A stretch of DNA of 8,362 nucleotides. Source: Patulibacter sp. (GTDB lineage Bacteria; Actinomycetota; Thermoleophilia; Solirubrobacterales; Solirubrobacteraceae). The DNA is taken from NCBI GenBank assembly GCA_031119595.1, contig JAVHXX010000182.1, forward strand, positions 1-8,362, read 5' to 3'. Of this stretch, positions 1 through 6,715 are shown in pieces; positions within the stretch are counted from its first letter, which is position 1; each line of letters starts with the position of its first letter. A program made the translations under genes and the position numbers. Below the pieces are notes generated by a model. The model was not told where the DNA came from. It ran no database searches and saw nothing but the letters and a program-made list of their open reading frames with translations.

Positions 1-2
1 GA

Positions 3-3000
3 GGCCGCGACGCTGCCCCGGGCGCGCTCGCATCGCCGCCAAGCGTGAGCAAGGTCTTCGGCGGGCCGATCACGGGCGGCACCTGCAGCACGTCGGCTAC
101 GCCGACGAACACCAGTGCCGACACGTACCAGGACTTCTGCGTCGCCTACGACGCCAAGAACGACGAGGGTCCGACGGGCAAGGACCTTTCGAGCGTCGTC
201 GTCGACACGCCGGCCGGCTTCGCCGGCAACGCGGACAAGCTGGCGAACGGGGATCCGGCTCCGCAGTGCACGGACGACCAGTTCAACGTCACGGGTCAGG
301 GCGACGCTGGCTGTGCCGCGAACACGCAGGTCGGTTCGGTCACGGCCAACATCCGAGCGAAGATCAGCGATCGTGCGGCGAACAATGGTGCACTGACCGC
401 GGCGCTTGGCGACCAATACAAGGGCGACGGGGTCGTCCAGCTCGCGCCGACCGGCAAGGTGTACAACCTCACCCACTCCGACAACGAGGTCGCGCGCCTG
501 GGTATCGATCTGTCGCCGAAGGCCGATGTCGTCGGCATTCCGGACGCGGTCGACCAGCCGAACGTGAAGATCATCGTCCGCGTGACGTTGCGCCCGAACC
601 CGGATGTGGGTCTTCGCTCGATCATCACGGGCCTCCCGAAGACCGCTGACGTCAACTTCGGCGGCGGTGCAAGCGGCCTCGTGGTGATCCCGGGTGTGCT
701 CGAACTTCCGCCCGACGAGAAGGGCGACCCGCTGGCGGTCGACGGCTTCGCCCTCACCTTCTTCGGCCCCGCCCACACCGGCACGCAGCCCTTCGCGTTC
801 CTCGGCTCGGACTGCACCGCCGACCAGAACACGCAGATCCGCGCGACGGACGAGACCGGTGGTGCAAGTTCCGCCGACTCGCTGCCGTACCGCCTCACGA
901 ACTGCGACAGCGCCTCGATCCCGTTCCTCCCGAGCGCCCAGTACACGACGACCGAGCACCGCCCGGACGTCACCACGGAGACCCAGGTCTACGTCCGCTT
1001 CGGCACCTCGAGCACTCCGGGCTACGTGGCCTCGACCGTCAAGAAGACCGTCGTCACGCTGCCTACCGGGCTCTCCTTCTCGGGGCAGATCGCGTCCGGC
1101 CCGAACGGTCTCCCGCTCTGCACCGCCGACCAGTTCGCGGTCAACAGCGCCCCCGCGGCGACCTGCCCGGCGGCCACGGCCGTCGGCACGGTGAAGTTCA
1201 CCTCACCCGTGCTCGCGCACGTCCTCACCGGCAACGCGTACCTCGGGCCGCAGCCGTCGCCCGGCGCCCTGCCCGACCTCTACATCGAAGCGCAGCTCGG
1301 CACTGCCGACGATGCGCCGCGCGTGAAGCTGATCGGCAAGCTCACGATCGACAGTCAGAACCGGATCGTCACCACCCTCGACAATCTCCCGCAGGTGCCG
1401 GTCTCCGAGTTTGCACTCACGTTCCGCGGCGGTGACCAGTCCGCCGTGGTCACGCCCCCGACCTGCGGCACCACGCAAGGCGCCCTCGGTGCCTACTCGT
1501 GGGCGAACGCCGGCACCTCCGTCGATTCGACCCAGAGCTACACCGTCGACCAGGACTGTGACGCCGTGAAGGGCTTCGGCGCCTCCGTCGGGTTCTCCGT
1601 CGACAACGCCGCGAGCGCCGGCCACTACAGCCCGCTCACCACCACGGTGGCGCGCCCCGACCGCTCGCCCCGCCTCAAGACGACCGTGATCAACCTGCCG
1701 CCCGGCGAGCTCGCCGCGATCAAGGGCGTGCCGGAGTGCACGCAGGCCCAGGCCGCCGCGAGCGCCTGCCCGGACTCGACGAAGGTCGGCACGATCACGA
1801 GCCTCGCGGGCGTCGGCCCGGCGCCGTACCAGGCGAACGGCACCATCTACCTGATGGCCCGCTCCGGCAGTGACGTCGCGGCGCTCTCGCTGCACGTCCC
1901 GGTGAAGTTCGGCGAGGTCTACCTCGGCGACCTCAACGTGCCGGCGCGCGTCGTGATCCGTCCGAACGACCTCGGCCTGCAGGTCATCGCGGACGTCCCC
2001 GAGCGCTACGACGGCATCCCGCTGAACATCCGCCAGCTGTCGATCAAGCTCGACCGGGCGAACTTCTCGCTGAGCCCGACGAACTGCAGCGCCCTCACGA
2101 CCCAGTCGAGCATCACCGCGACCGACGGCCAGGTGTCGACCCCGACGTCGACCTTCCAGGTCAGCGGCTGCGACAAGCTCGGGTTCGCGCCCGAGCTGAT
2201 GGCAGCGGTCAACGGGCAGACCAGCAACAACGGCCGCCCGAACGTCTCCGTGCGCATCACCTCGCCGGACCAGACGAGCGCACTCAAGCAGACGTTCGTC
2301 ACCCTCCCGAAGGGCATCGGCGTGGACCTCAAGCAGATCCCGCGCGCCTGCAAGCTGAGCGACTTCGCGACGAACACCTGCCCGAGCATCTCGGCGATCG
2401 GCAAGGCCTCCGGCACGCTCGCCATCACCGACGAGCCGCTCGCGGGCAACGTGTACCTGCTGAAGATCGACGGCCAGACGCTCCCGGGCGTGGGTCTGTC
2501 GTTCACCGGCCGCTTCGCCGGCAACGTTCAGGGCACCACCGCGATCGACCCGAAGACGAGCCAGCTCGTGACGAGCTTCCCGACCATCCCGGACCTCCCG
2601 CTCACGGCCCTCCAGCTCGACATCACCGGTGGCACCGACGGCCTGCTCGTCGCGACCACGGCGCTCTGCAACGCGACGTCGGTGAACTTCACCGGCAAGT
2701 TCGTCGCGCAGTCCGGCCCGACCGTCAACCGCACCGCGAGCACGTACTGCGGCTCCACGCTCAACGCGCTCACGCCGAAGCTGAGCGGCAAGGTCAGCGG
2801 CGTCACGAAGGGCAAGCCGGCGTTCTCGATCTCCGCGACCACGCCGATCGTCAGTGGCGTGCAGTCGAAGATCAAGACCGTCGACCTGAACCTGCCGAGT
2901 GGCTACTCGCTGGTCACGTCCCGCGCGAAGAGCAGCAAGGGCGTCGCCGTGAAGTCCCTCTCGGTGAAGGGCAAGTCGACCACGAAGCGGATCACGTCGC

Positions 3001-3185
3001 GCAAGCTGCGGGTGAAGCTCCCGACGGCGGGTACGACGAAGTTCCACCTGTTGACCCGCACGAACACCGTCACGATCGCGTCGTCGTCGAAGCGCAAGAG
3101 CAAGGCGAAGCTCGTGCTCAGCCTCACGATCACCTACACGAACGGCGCGAAGACCACCGTGCCGTTCCGCCTCACGCCCCACTGA
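3..3185 (+). CDS. Giant secreted Cys-rich repeat protein, paralog 1 (5' end outside window)
   Basis: Function is unknown and I recognise no named family. The frame is open from base 3. A GTG at 45 could serve as a start, but it has no Shine-Dalgarno sequence and would give no signal peptide. The 14 codons before it end in an Ala-Leu-Ala signal-peptidase-like site followed by SPPS, so the true start is probably upstream of the window. Counting V45 as residue 1, repeat unit 1 is about 1-297, unit 2 298-515, unit 3 516-718, unit 4 719-904, and a Lys/Arg-rich tail 905-1046. Each unit has a hydrophobic strand with LPxG, then CTxxQ, a second Cys (usually CP) and VGT, then a GxxYL strand; two more Cys close the unit. 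All 18 cysteines match paralog 2, as do RPNPDVGLR (183-191), VPVKFG and VSGCDKL. There is no LPXTG, catalytic motif or C-terminal anchor. Inference: an exported, disulfide-bonded beta-rich surface or matrix protein. Confidence 0.85.
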   Translation, partial: GRDAAPGALASPPSVSKVFGGPITGGTCSTSATPTNTSADTYQDFCVAYDAKNDEGPTGKDLSSVVVDTPAGFAGNADKLANGDPAPQCTDDQFNVTGQGDAGCAANTQVGSVTANIRAKISDRAANNGALTAALGDQYKGDGVVQLAPTGKVYNLTHSDNEVARLGIDLSPKADVVGIPDAVDQPNVKIIVRVTLRPNPDVGLRSIITGLPKTADVNFGGGASGLVVIPGVLELPPDEKGDPLAVDGFALTFFGPAHTGTQPFAFLGSDCTADQNTQIRATDETGGASSADSLPYRLTNCDSASIPFLPSAQYTTTEHRPDVTTETQVYVRFGTSSTPGYVASTVKKTVVTLPTGLSFSGQIASGPNGLPLCTADQFAVNSAPAATCPAATAVGTVKFTSPVLAHVLTGNAYLGPQPSPGALPDLYIEAQLGTADDAPRVKLIGKLTIDSQNRIVTTLDNLPQVPVSEFALTFRGGDQSAVVTPPTCGTTQGALGAYSWANAGTSVDSTQSYTVDQDCDAVKGFGASVGFSVDNAASAGHYSPLTTTVARPDRSPRLKTTVINLPPGELAAIKGVPECTQAQAAASACPDSTKVGTITSLAGVGPAPYQANGTIYLMARSGSDVAALSLHVPVKFGEVYLGDLNVPARVVIRPNDLGLQVIADVPERYDGIPLNIRQLSIKLDRANFSLSPTNCSALTTQSSITATDGQVSTPTSTFQVSGCDKLGFAPELMAAVNGQTSNNGRPNVSVRITSPDQTSALKQTFVTLPKGIGVDLKQIPRACKLSDFATNTCPSISAIGKASGTLAITDEPLAGNVYLLKIDGQTLPGVGLSFTGRFAGNVQGTTAIDPKTSQLVTSFPTIPDLPLTALQLDITGGTDGLLVATTALCNATSVNFTGKFVAQSGPTVNRTASTYCGSTLNALTPKLSGKVSGVTKGKPAFSISATTPIVSGVQSKIKTVDLNLPSGYSLVTSRAKSSKGVAVKSLSVKGKSTTKRITSRKLRVKLPTAGTTKFHLLTRTNTVTIASSSKRKSKAKLVLSLTITYTNGAKTTVPFRLTPH
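2154..2180 (+). repeat. Near-identical 27-nt block shared by the paralogs, copy 1
   Basis: This stretch encodes FQVSGCDKL at the end of repeat unit 3 in paralog 1. It matches 5424-5450 in paralog 2 at 26 of 27 bases. It is a remnant of the duplication or a site kept similar by gene conversion. Confidence 0.8.
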
Positions 3186-3191
3186 TCGACC

Positions 3192-3213
3192 GTCGGCGCG
3201 TCATCGCGCCGAC
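3192..3213 (+). other. Perfect 9-bp inverted repeat just after the stop codon
   Basis: GTCGGCGCG (3192-3200) and CGCGCCGAC (3205-3213) form a perfect stem closed by a TCAT loop, beginning 6 nt after the TGA stop. No T-tract follows, so it is not a classical terminator by itself. It may protect the mRNA 3' end or help the stronger hairpin that follows. Confidence 0.6.
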
Positions 3214-3235
3214 CCGACCGGTCAGTTCGCGTACC

Positions 3236-3275
3236 AGCAGCCGCCACCTGGGTTTCCGGGTGGCGGCCTGCTTTT
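3236..3275 (+). terminator. Rho-independent terminator after paralog 1
   Basis: The arms CCGCCACCTGG (3241-3251) and CCGGGTGGCGG (3256-3266) pair over 11 bp, with one T-G wobble, around a GTTT loop. AGCAG upstream and the bases downstream extend the stem past one bulged C. TTTT follows at 3272-3275. Stem strength plus T-tract make this the best terminator in the window. It should separate transcription of the two paralogs. Confidence 0.82.
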
Positions 3276-3282
3276 CGGCGCA

Positions 3283-3311
3283 TTGAACGGGGACCGGCGG
3301 TTCGATATTGT
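3283..3311 (+). promoter_or_regulatory. Candidate sigma70-type promoter for paralog 2
   Basis: TTGAAC (3283-3288) and TATTGT (3306-3311) are separated by exactly 17 bp. They sit just after the terminator and about 50 bp before the ATG of the second large gene. The local A/T content is unusual for this GC-rich region. The match is good for an actinobacterial housekeeping promoter, but it is read by eye only. Confidence 0.5.
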
Positions 3312-3349
3312 GGCAGCAGTCACACACGGCCCCGTCCCGGCCGTACGTC

Positions 3350-3353
3350 GGAG
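3350..3353 (+). promoter_or_regulatory. Ribosome binding site of paralog 2
   Basis: GGAG lies 6 nt before the ATG at 3360. It supports that start, and translation from it begins directly with a textbook signal peptide. Confidence 0.6.
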
Positions 3354-3359
3354 TCCCAG

Positions 3360-6300
3360 ATGTCCCTTCCCCCTCGCCGCTCGTCCCAGCGGCGCGTCCA
3401 CCGGCGCGGCCGCGCCGTCGCGCTCGTGATCGCCTTCATGGCGGTGGTGCTCCCCGCGCCGGCGATGGCGGAGGTCCCGATCACCGAGTTCGCGGCCGGG
3501 CCGATCCCGGCGTCGCTCCACTGCGACCCGAACATCAAGCCCTCGCAGATGCTCACGCAGGCGGCCGCCCGTACCGACTTCTGCCTCGCCTTCTACGTCG
3601 CGAGCGGCAATCCCGCCACCGGCGACGACCTCAAGTCGACCGTCGCCGACACCCCGCAGGGCTTCCTCGCCACCGCGGACACCTCGCCGCAGTGCACGCC
3701 CACGCAGCTCGCCGCGAACGCGTGCCCCGCCGGCGCGCAGATCGGCTCCGGGGAGGCGATCCTGCGCGTCGACTTCTACGGCCTCACGATCCCGCAGACG
3801 GTCAACGCGAAGATCTGGAACATGACGCACTCCCCCGACGAGGTGGCGAGCGTCGCGATCGACATGGCGCCCGAGATCGCCGGCCTGAAGCTGCCGCACG
3901 TCACGCTCCAGTCGCGCACGATCCTGCGCCCCAACCCGGACGTCGGCCTGCGCACGATCATCGACGGCCAGCCGCGCACCGCGAGCCTCGGCGCCCTCGG
4001 GACGCACCCGATCGCCATCGACGGCTTCTTCCTGCGCTTCTGGGGCTCGAAGGACGACCACCCGACGATGCCGCAGAGCTTCGGCCTCATGGGCTCGGAC
4101 TGCTCCAAGGACCAGACGACGCGCATGGTGTCGACGAGCTACGACGGGAGCCAGAGCATCGGCACGATGAGCTATCGCCTCACCGGCTGCGACAAGGTCC
4201 CGTTCGGCGTGAAGACCTCCGTCACCACGTCCGAGCGCCGCCCGGACGTCCCCACGGCGCTCACCGTCGACCTCAAGGTCGACCAGCACAGCGATCCGCT
4301 CGTCAACGGCAACATGAAGAGCACCACGCTCACGCTGCCCGCCGGCCTGGCGCTCGGCGCGCAGGTCGCCTCCGGCGACGGCGGCCTGCCGCTCTGCACG
4401 AACGCCCAGTTCGGCTGGGACCAGGGCACACCCTCGACCTGCCCGATCGGGTCGCGCGTCGCCGACATCACCTTCATCTCGCCCCTCCAGGCGAACGAGT
4501 TCAGCGGCCATGCGTACGTCGGCGAGCAGCCCGGTCCGGGAGCGCTGCCGCAGCTCTTCATCGAGGGCGGCTTCGGCAACACCCCGGATGCCCCGCGCGT
4601 GAAGCTGCGCACCGCGATGAAGGTCGACGACCAGGGCCGCATCACCACCACCCTGGACGACCTTCCGCAGGTGCTCTTCAGCGAGTTCAAGATGACGTTC
4701 TACGGCGGCGACCATGCCGCGATCTCCACGCCACGCCAGTGCGGCACCACGGTCGGCTCGATCGACTCCACGCCGAGCAGCACCGGCATCGCCGTCCATC
4801 AGGACCTCCCGCTCACGATCGACGAGGACTGCATCGACCCGGCCGCGTTCACCCCGACGGTCACCACCACGACCTCGAACGCGCAGGCCGGCGCCCGCGG
4901 CGTGACGACCATCTCGACGGTTCGCCCGGATCGCCAGGCGCGCATCACGAGCGTCGTCGCGACGCTCCCGCAGGGCATCACCTCCGACCTCAACGGCGTC
5001 GACGAGTGCACCAACGACCAGATGGCCGCGAACGCTTGCCCGGCCTCGAGCCGCATCGGCACGATCACCGGGCAGTCGGGCGTCGGCCCGGCCCCGCAGA
5101 CGGTCACGGGCGACCTCTACCTGCGCACCCGTGACGCGGGCGCGGTCGCCGGCGTTGCGATCGAGGTGCCGGTGAAGTTCGGCGGCGTCGACCTCGGGAT
5201 GCTCAGCATGCCGGCGCGCATCGACCTCGATCAGAACGATCTCAGCCTGCGGTTCTCCGCGAGCGTGCCGCTCACCTACAAGGGCCTCCAGCTCAACCTG
5301 CGCTCGTTCGTGGTCGCGCTCGACCGGCCGGGCTTCGCGATCAACCCGACGAACTGCTCCCCGCTCACGTCGACCTCGACCCTCACCTCCGACGCCGGCA
5401 CCACCTCGAATGCCACGAGCACCTTCCAGGTGAGCGGCTGCGACAAGCTCGCCTTCGATCCGTCGATCGCGATGGCGTTCAGCGGCAACACCGGTACGAA
5501 CCAGAAGCCGGGCATCACGGTCACGGTGTCGCTGCCGCCGGGCGGCTCGAACATCAAGTCGACCTCCGTCACCATGCCCGCCGGCATCGCGGCCGATCTC
5601 AAGCAGGCCTCGCGCGGCTGCACCCAGGCTGCGTGGAATGCCGGCACCTGTGGCGATGGCGCCGTCGTCGGCACCGTCACCGCGCGCCTCGCGATCTCGC
5701 CGGAGGTCGTCACCGGCACGGTGAGCCTGGTGAAGGTCGAGGGCCAGGCGCTCCCCGGTATCGGCATGCAGCTGCAGGGCCGGTTCGCCGCGCGGATCCT
5801 CGGCACGATCGGGATCTCGTCGACGGCGCAGCTCGTGACGACGTTCCCGAGCGTCCCCGACCAGCCGATCTCCTCGCTGCAGTTGAACCTCGCGGGCGGC
5901 GCGAACGGCGCCCTCTACTCGACGGCGGCGCTCTGCACCGGCGCGCCGATCGTGCTGAAGGGTTCGTTCGTCGGCCAGTCCGGAGCGACGATCCAGCGCA
6001 CCGCCACCGCCACCGGCGCGACGTGCCCGCAGTCGGCCGGCGCGGCCCTCGGCAGGGTCACCGGCAAGGCCGCCTCCAAGCTGAAGTTCTCGATCTCCGC
6101 GGCGAGCGGCAAGAAGATCAATGCGTTGAAGTTCGCCCTCCCGAGCGGCGTCTCGGTGGCGAAGGCGAAGGTCGGCAAGAACGGCCTGATCAAGGGCACG
6201 AAGAGCGTCACCCTCAGCGGCAAGCGCACCCTCGTGGTGAAGCTCGCGAAGGCCGGCGCCACGAACGTCGCGATCACCCTGCCGAAGGGCACGCTCGCCT

Positions 6301-6401
6301 ACACCACCAAGCTCCGGAAGGCGAAGTCCTTCAAGGTCGCCGCGCGCCTCACCTACGTGGGCGGCGGCTCGGCGAAGCTCAATCTGACGGTGAAGCGCTA
6401 A
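3360..6401 (+). CDS. Giant secreted Cys-rich repeat protein, paralog 2 (complete)
   Basis: Complete 1013-residue exported protein of unknown function, paralogous to its upstream neighbour over the whole length. Residues 1-37 are a signal peptide: an Arg-rich n-region, a hydrophobic core AVALVIAFMAVVL, and an AMA site before E38. Repeat unit 1 is about 38-287, unit 2 288-500, unit 3 501-702, unit 4 703-894; the tail is 895-1013. Motifs shared with paralog 1 include RPNPDVGLR (190-198), DAPRVKL, VPVKFG and VSGCDKL. The first Cys pair of each unit is spaced by 9 or 14 residues. There are 18 cysteines, all at positions equivalent to those of paralog 1, so disulfides are likely. The tail has 26 Lys/Arg and no Asp or Glu; no acidic residue occurs after D834. 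No sortase motif, membrane anchor or catalytic motif is visible. Inference: the body is a modular beta-sandwich-like chain and the cationic tail could attach it to anionic wall polymers. Existence of the gene is near certain; its role is open. Confidence 0.93.
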   Translation: MSLPPRRSSQRRVHRRGRAVALVIAFMAVVLPAPAMAEVPITEFAAGPIPASLHCDPNIKPSQMLTQAAARTDFCLAFYVASGNPATGDDLKSTVADTPQGFLATADTSPQCTPTQLAANACPAGAQIGSGEAILRVDFYGLTIPQTVNAKIWNMTHSPDEVASVAIDMAPEIAGLKLPHVTLQSRTILRPNPDVGLRTIIDGQPRTASLGALGTHPIAIDGFFLRFWGSKDDHPTMPQSFGLMGSDCSKDQTTRMVSTSYDGSQSIGTMSYRLTGCDKVPFGVKTSVTTSERRPDVPTALTVDLKVDQHSDPLVNGNMKSTTLTLPAGLALGAQVASGDGGLPLCTNAQFGWDQGTPSTCPIGSRVADITFISPLQANEFSGHAYVGEQPGPGALPQLFIEGGFGNTPDAPRVKLRTAMKVDDQGRITTTLDDLPQVLFSEFKMTFYGGDHAAISTPRQCGTTVGSIDSTPSSTGIAVHQDLPLTIDEDCIDPAAFTPTVTTTTSNAQAGARGVTTISTVRPDRQARITSVVATLPQGITSDLNGVDECTNDQMAANACPASSRIGTITGQSGVGPAPQTVTGDLYLRTRDAGAVAGVAIEVPVKFGGVDLGMLSMPARIDLDQNDLSLRFSASVPLTYKGLQLNLRSFVVALDRPGFAINPTNCSPLTSTSTLTSDAGTTSNATSTFQVSGCDKLAFDPSIAMAFSGNTGTNQKPGITVTVSLPPGGSNIKSTSVTMPAGIAADLKQASRGCTQAAWNAGTCGDGAVVGTVTARLAISPEVVTGTVSLVKVEGQALPGIGMQLQGRFAARILGTIGISSTAQLVTTFPSVPDQPISSLQLNLAGGANGALYSTAALCTGAPIVLKGSFVGQSGATIQRTATATGATCPQSAGAALGRVTGKAASKLKFSISAASGKKINALKFALPSGVSVAKAKVGKNGLIKGTKSVTLSGKRTLVVKLAKAGATNVAITLPKGTLAYTTKLRKAKSFKVAARLTYVGGGSAKLNLTVKR
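5424..5450 (+). repeat. Near-identical 27-nt block shared by the paralogs, copy 2
   Basis: Partner of 2154-2180, with a single C/G difference. The copies lie 3270 bp apart, a multiple of three, so recombination between them would keep the reading frame and fuse the paralogs. Confidence 0.8.
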
Positions 6402-6411
6402 CGCCGCACCA

Positions 6412-6429
6412 CCCGCGCAGCCGCGCGGG
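6412..6429 (+). other. GC-rich hairpin downstream of paralog 2
   Basis: CCCGCGC (6412-6418) pairs perfectly with GCGCGGG (6423-6429) around an AGCC loop, 10 nt after the TAA stop. A second small hairpin, GCGCC-CTCG-GGCGC, follows at 6440-6453. Neither has a T-tract. Together with the hairpin at 6462-6494 they make a structured 3' trailer. Confidence 0.5.
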
Positions 6430-6461
6430 CACACCCTGCGCGCCCTCGGGCGCCAGACGGA

Positions 6462-6502
6462 AAGGGGCGCGGTCTGGAAGGGGCCGCGTCCCTTCTCCAT
6501 TT
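6462..6502 (+). terminator. Probable terminator after paralog 2
   Basis: AAGGGGCGCGG (6462-6472) pairs with CCGCGTCCCTT (6484-6494) over 11 bp, with one G-T wobble, around an 11-nt loop. The downstream tract is only CTCCATTTC, so termination may be weak or depend on the whole hairpin series. It is the last of three stem-loops between the stop of paralog 2 and the next Shine-Dalgarno sequence. Confidence 0.5.
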
Positions 6503-6503
6503 C

Positions 6504-6509
6504 AGGAGG
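6504..6509 (+). promoter_or_regulatory. Strong Shine-Dalgarno AGGAGG before a small ORF
   Basis: AGGAGG is a full anti-Shine-Dalgarno match, 11 nt before the ATG at 6521. The spacing is long but tolerated. It is the strongest Shine-Dalgarno sequence I noticed in this window and the main reason for calling the small ORF. Confidence 0.45.
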
Positions 6510-6520
6510 CGAGACGTCCT

Positions 6521-6652
6521 ATGCGACCTCTCAAGACTCTGCTGTCTCTCCTCCACGCGGTGATCGAGATCGCGGTAACGCACGCTTCTCTGGTGAATAC
6601 TGGTTGGCGTCCACTCGCGATGAGTTGCACCACCCCGAGCCCAGGCCCGTAG
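6521..6652 (+). CDS. Candidate small protein of 43 residues
   Basis: ATG to TAG encodes 43 residues beginning MRPLKTLLSLLHAVIEIAVTH. The N-terminal half is hydrophobic or amphipathic; the rest is Pro/Thr-rich with one Cys. I recognise no family. The only direct support is the AGGAGG sequence upstream and a position between a terminator-like hairpin and the next gene, 63 nt away. It could be a real membrane-active small protein, a leader ORF for the SMI1-like gene, or the stump of a larger gene broken by a past rearrangement. Composition is less GC-rich than the giant genes. No convincing -35/-10 pair is visible in front of it. Confidence 0.28.
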   Translation: MRPLKTLLSLLHAVIEIAVTHASLVNTGWRPLAMSCTTPSPGP

Positions 6653-6715
6653 CAAAATGTTGTGGAGATTCAGTTTCGGAAACCTCGTCGGGGCGCGGGT
6701 GCGAGTGGTGTGCCA

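Noticed and set aside
1203..3182. 659-codon open frame on the - strand opposite paralog 1
   Set aside because: Same Arg/Ala/Val-rich antisense character, and it shadows a gene that has conserved motifs and a paralog.
3360..3470. Twin-arginine (Tat) export signal in paralog 2
   Set aside because: The n-region has several RR pairs, but none is followed by the Tat consensus. It reads as an ordinary Arg-rich Sec signal peptide.
3308..5134. 608-codon + strand frame overlapping paralog 2
   Set aside because: Arg/His/Pro/Ala-rich out-of-frame translation. The overlapping frame has a signal peptide, Shine-Dalgarno sequence and paralog support.
3222..6500. 1092-codon open frame on the - strand opposite paralog 2
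   Set aside because: The product is an Arg/Ala/Asp/Gly-rich string with no domain, signal or recognisable motif. It is the expected antisense shadow of a GC-rich gene whose codon third positions avoid A and T.
6625..6658. Promoter TTGCAC followed by an A-rich -10 before the SMI1-like gene
   Set aside because: The best -10 candidates (TAGCAA, CAAAAT) are 19 or 22 bp away and match poorly, so the pair is not convincing.
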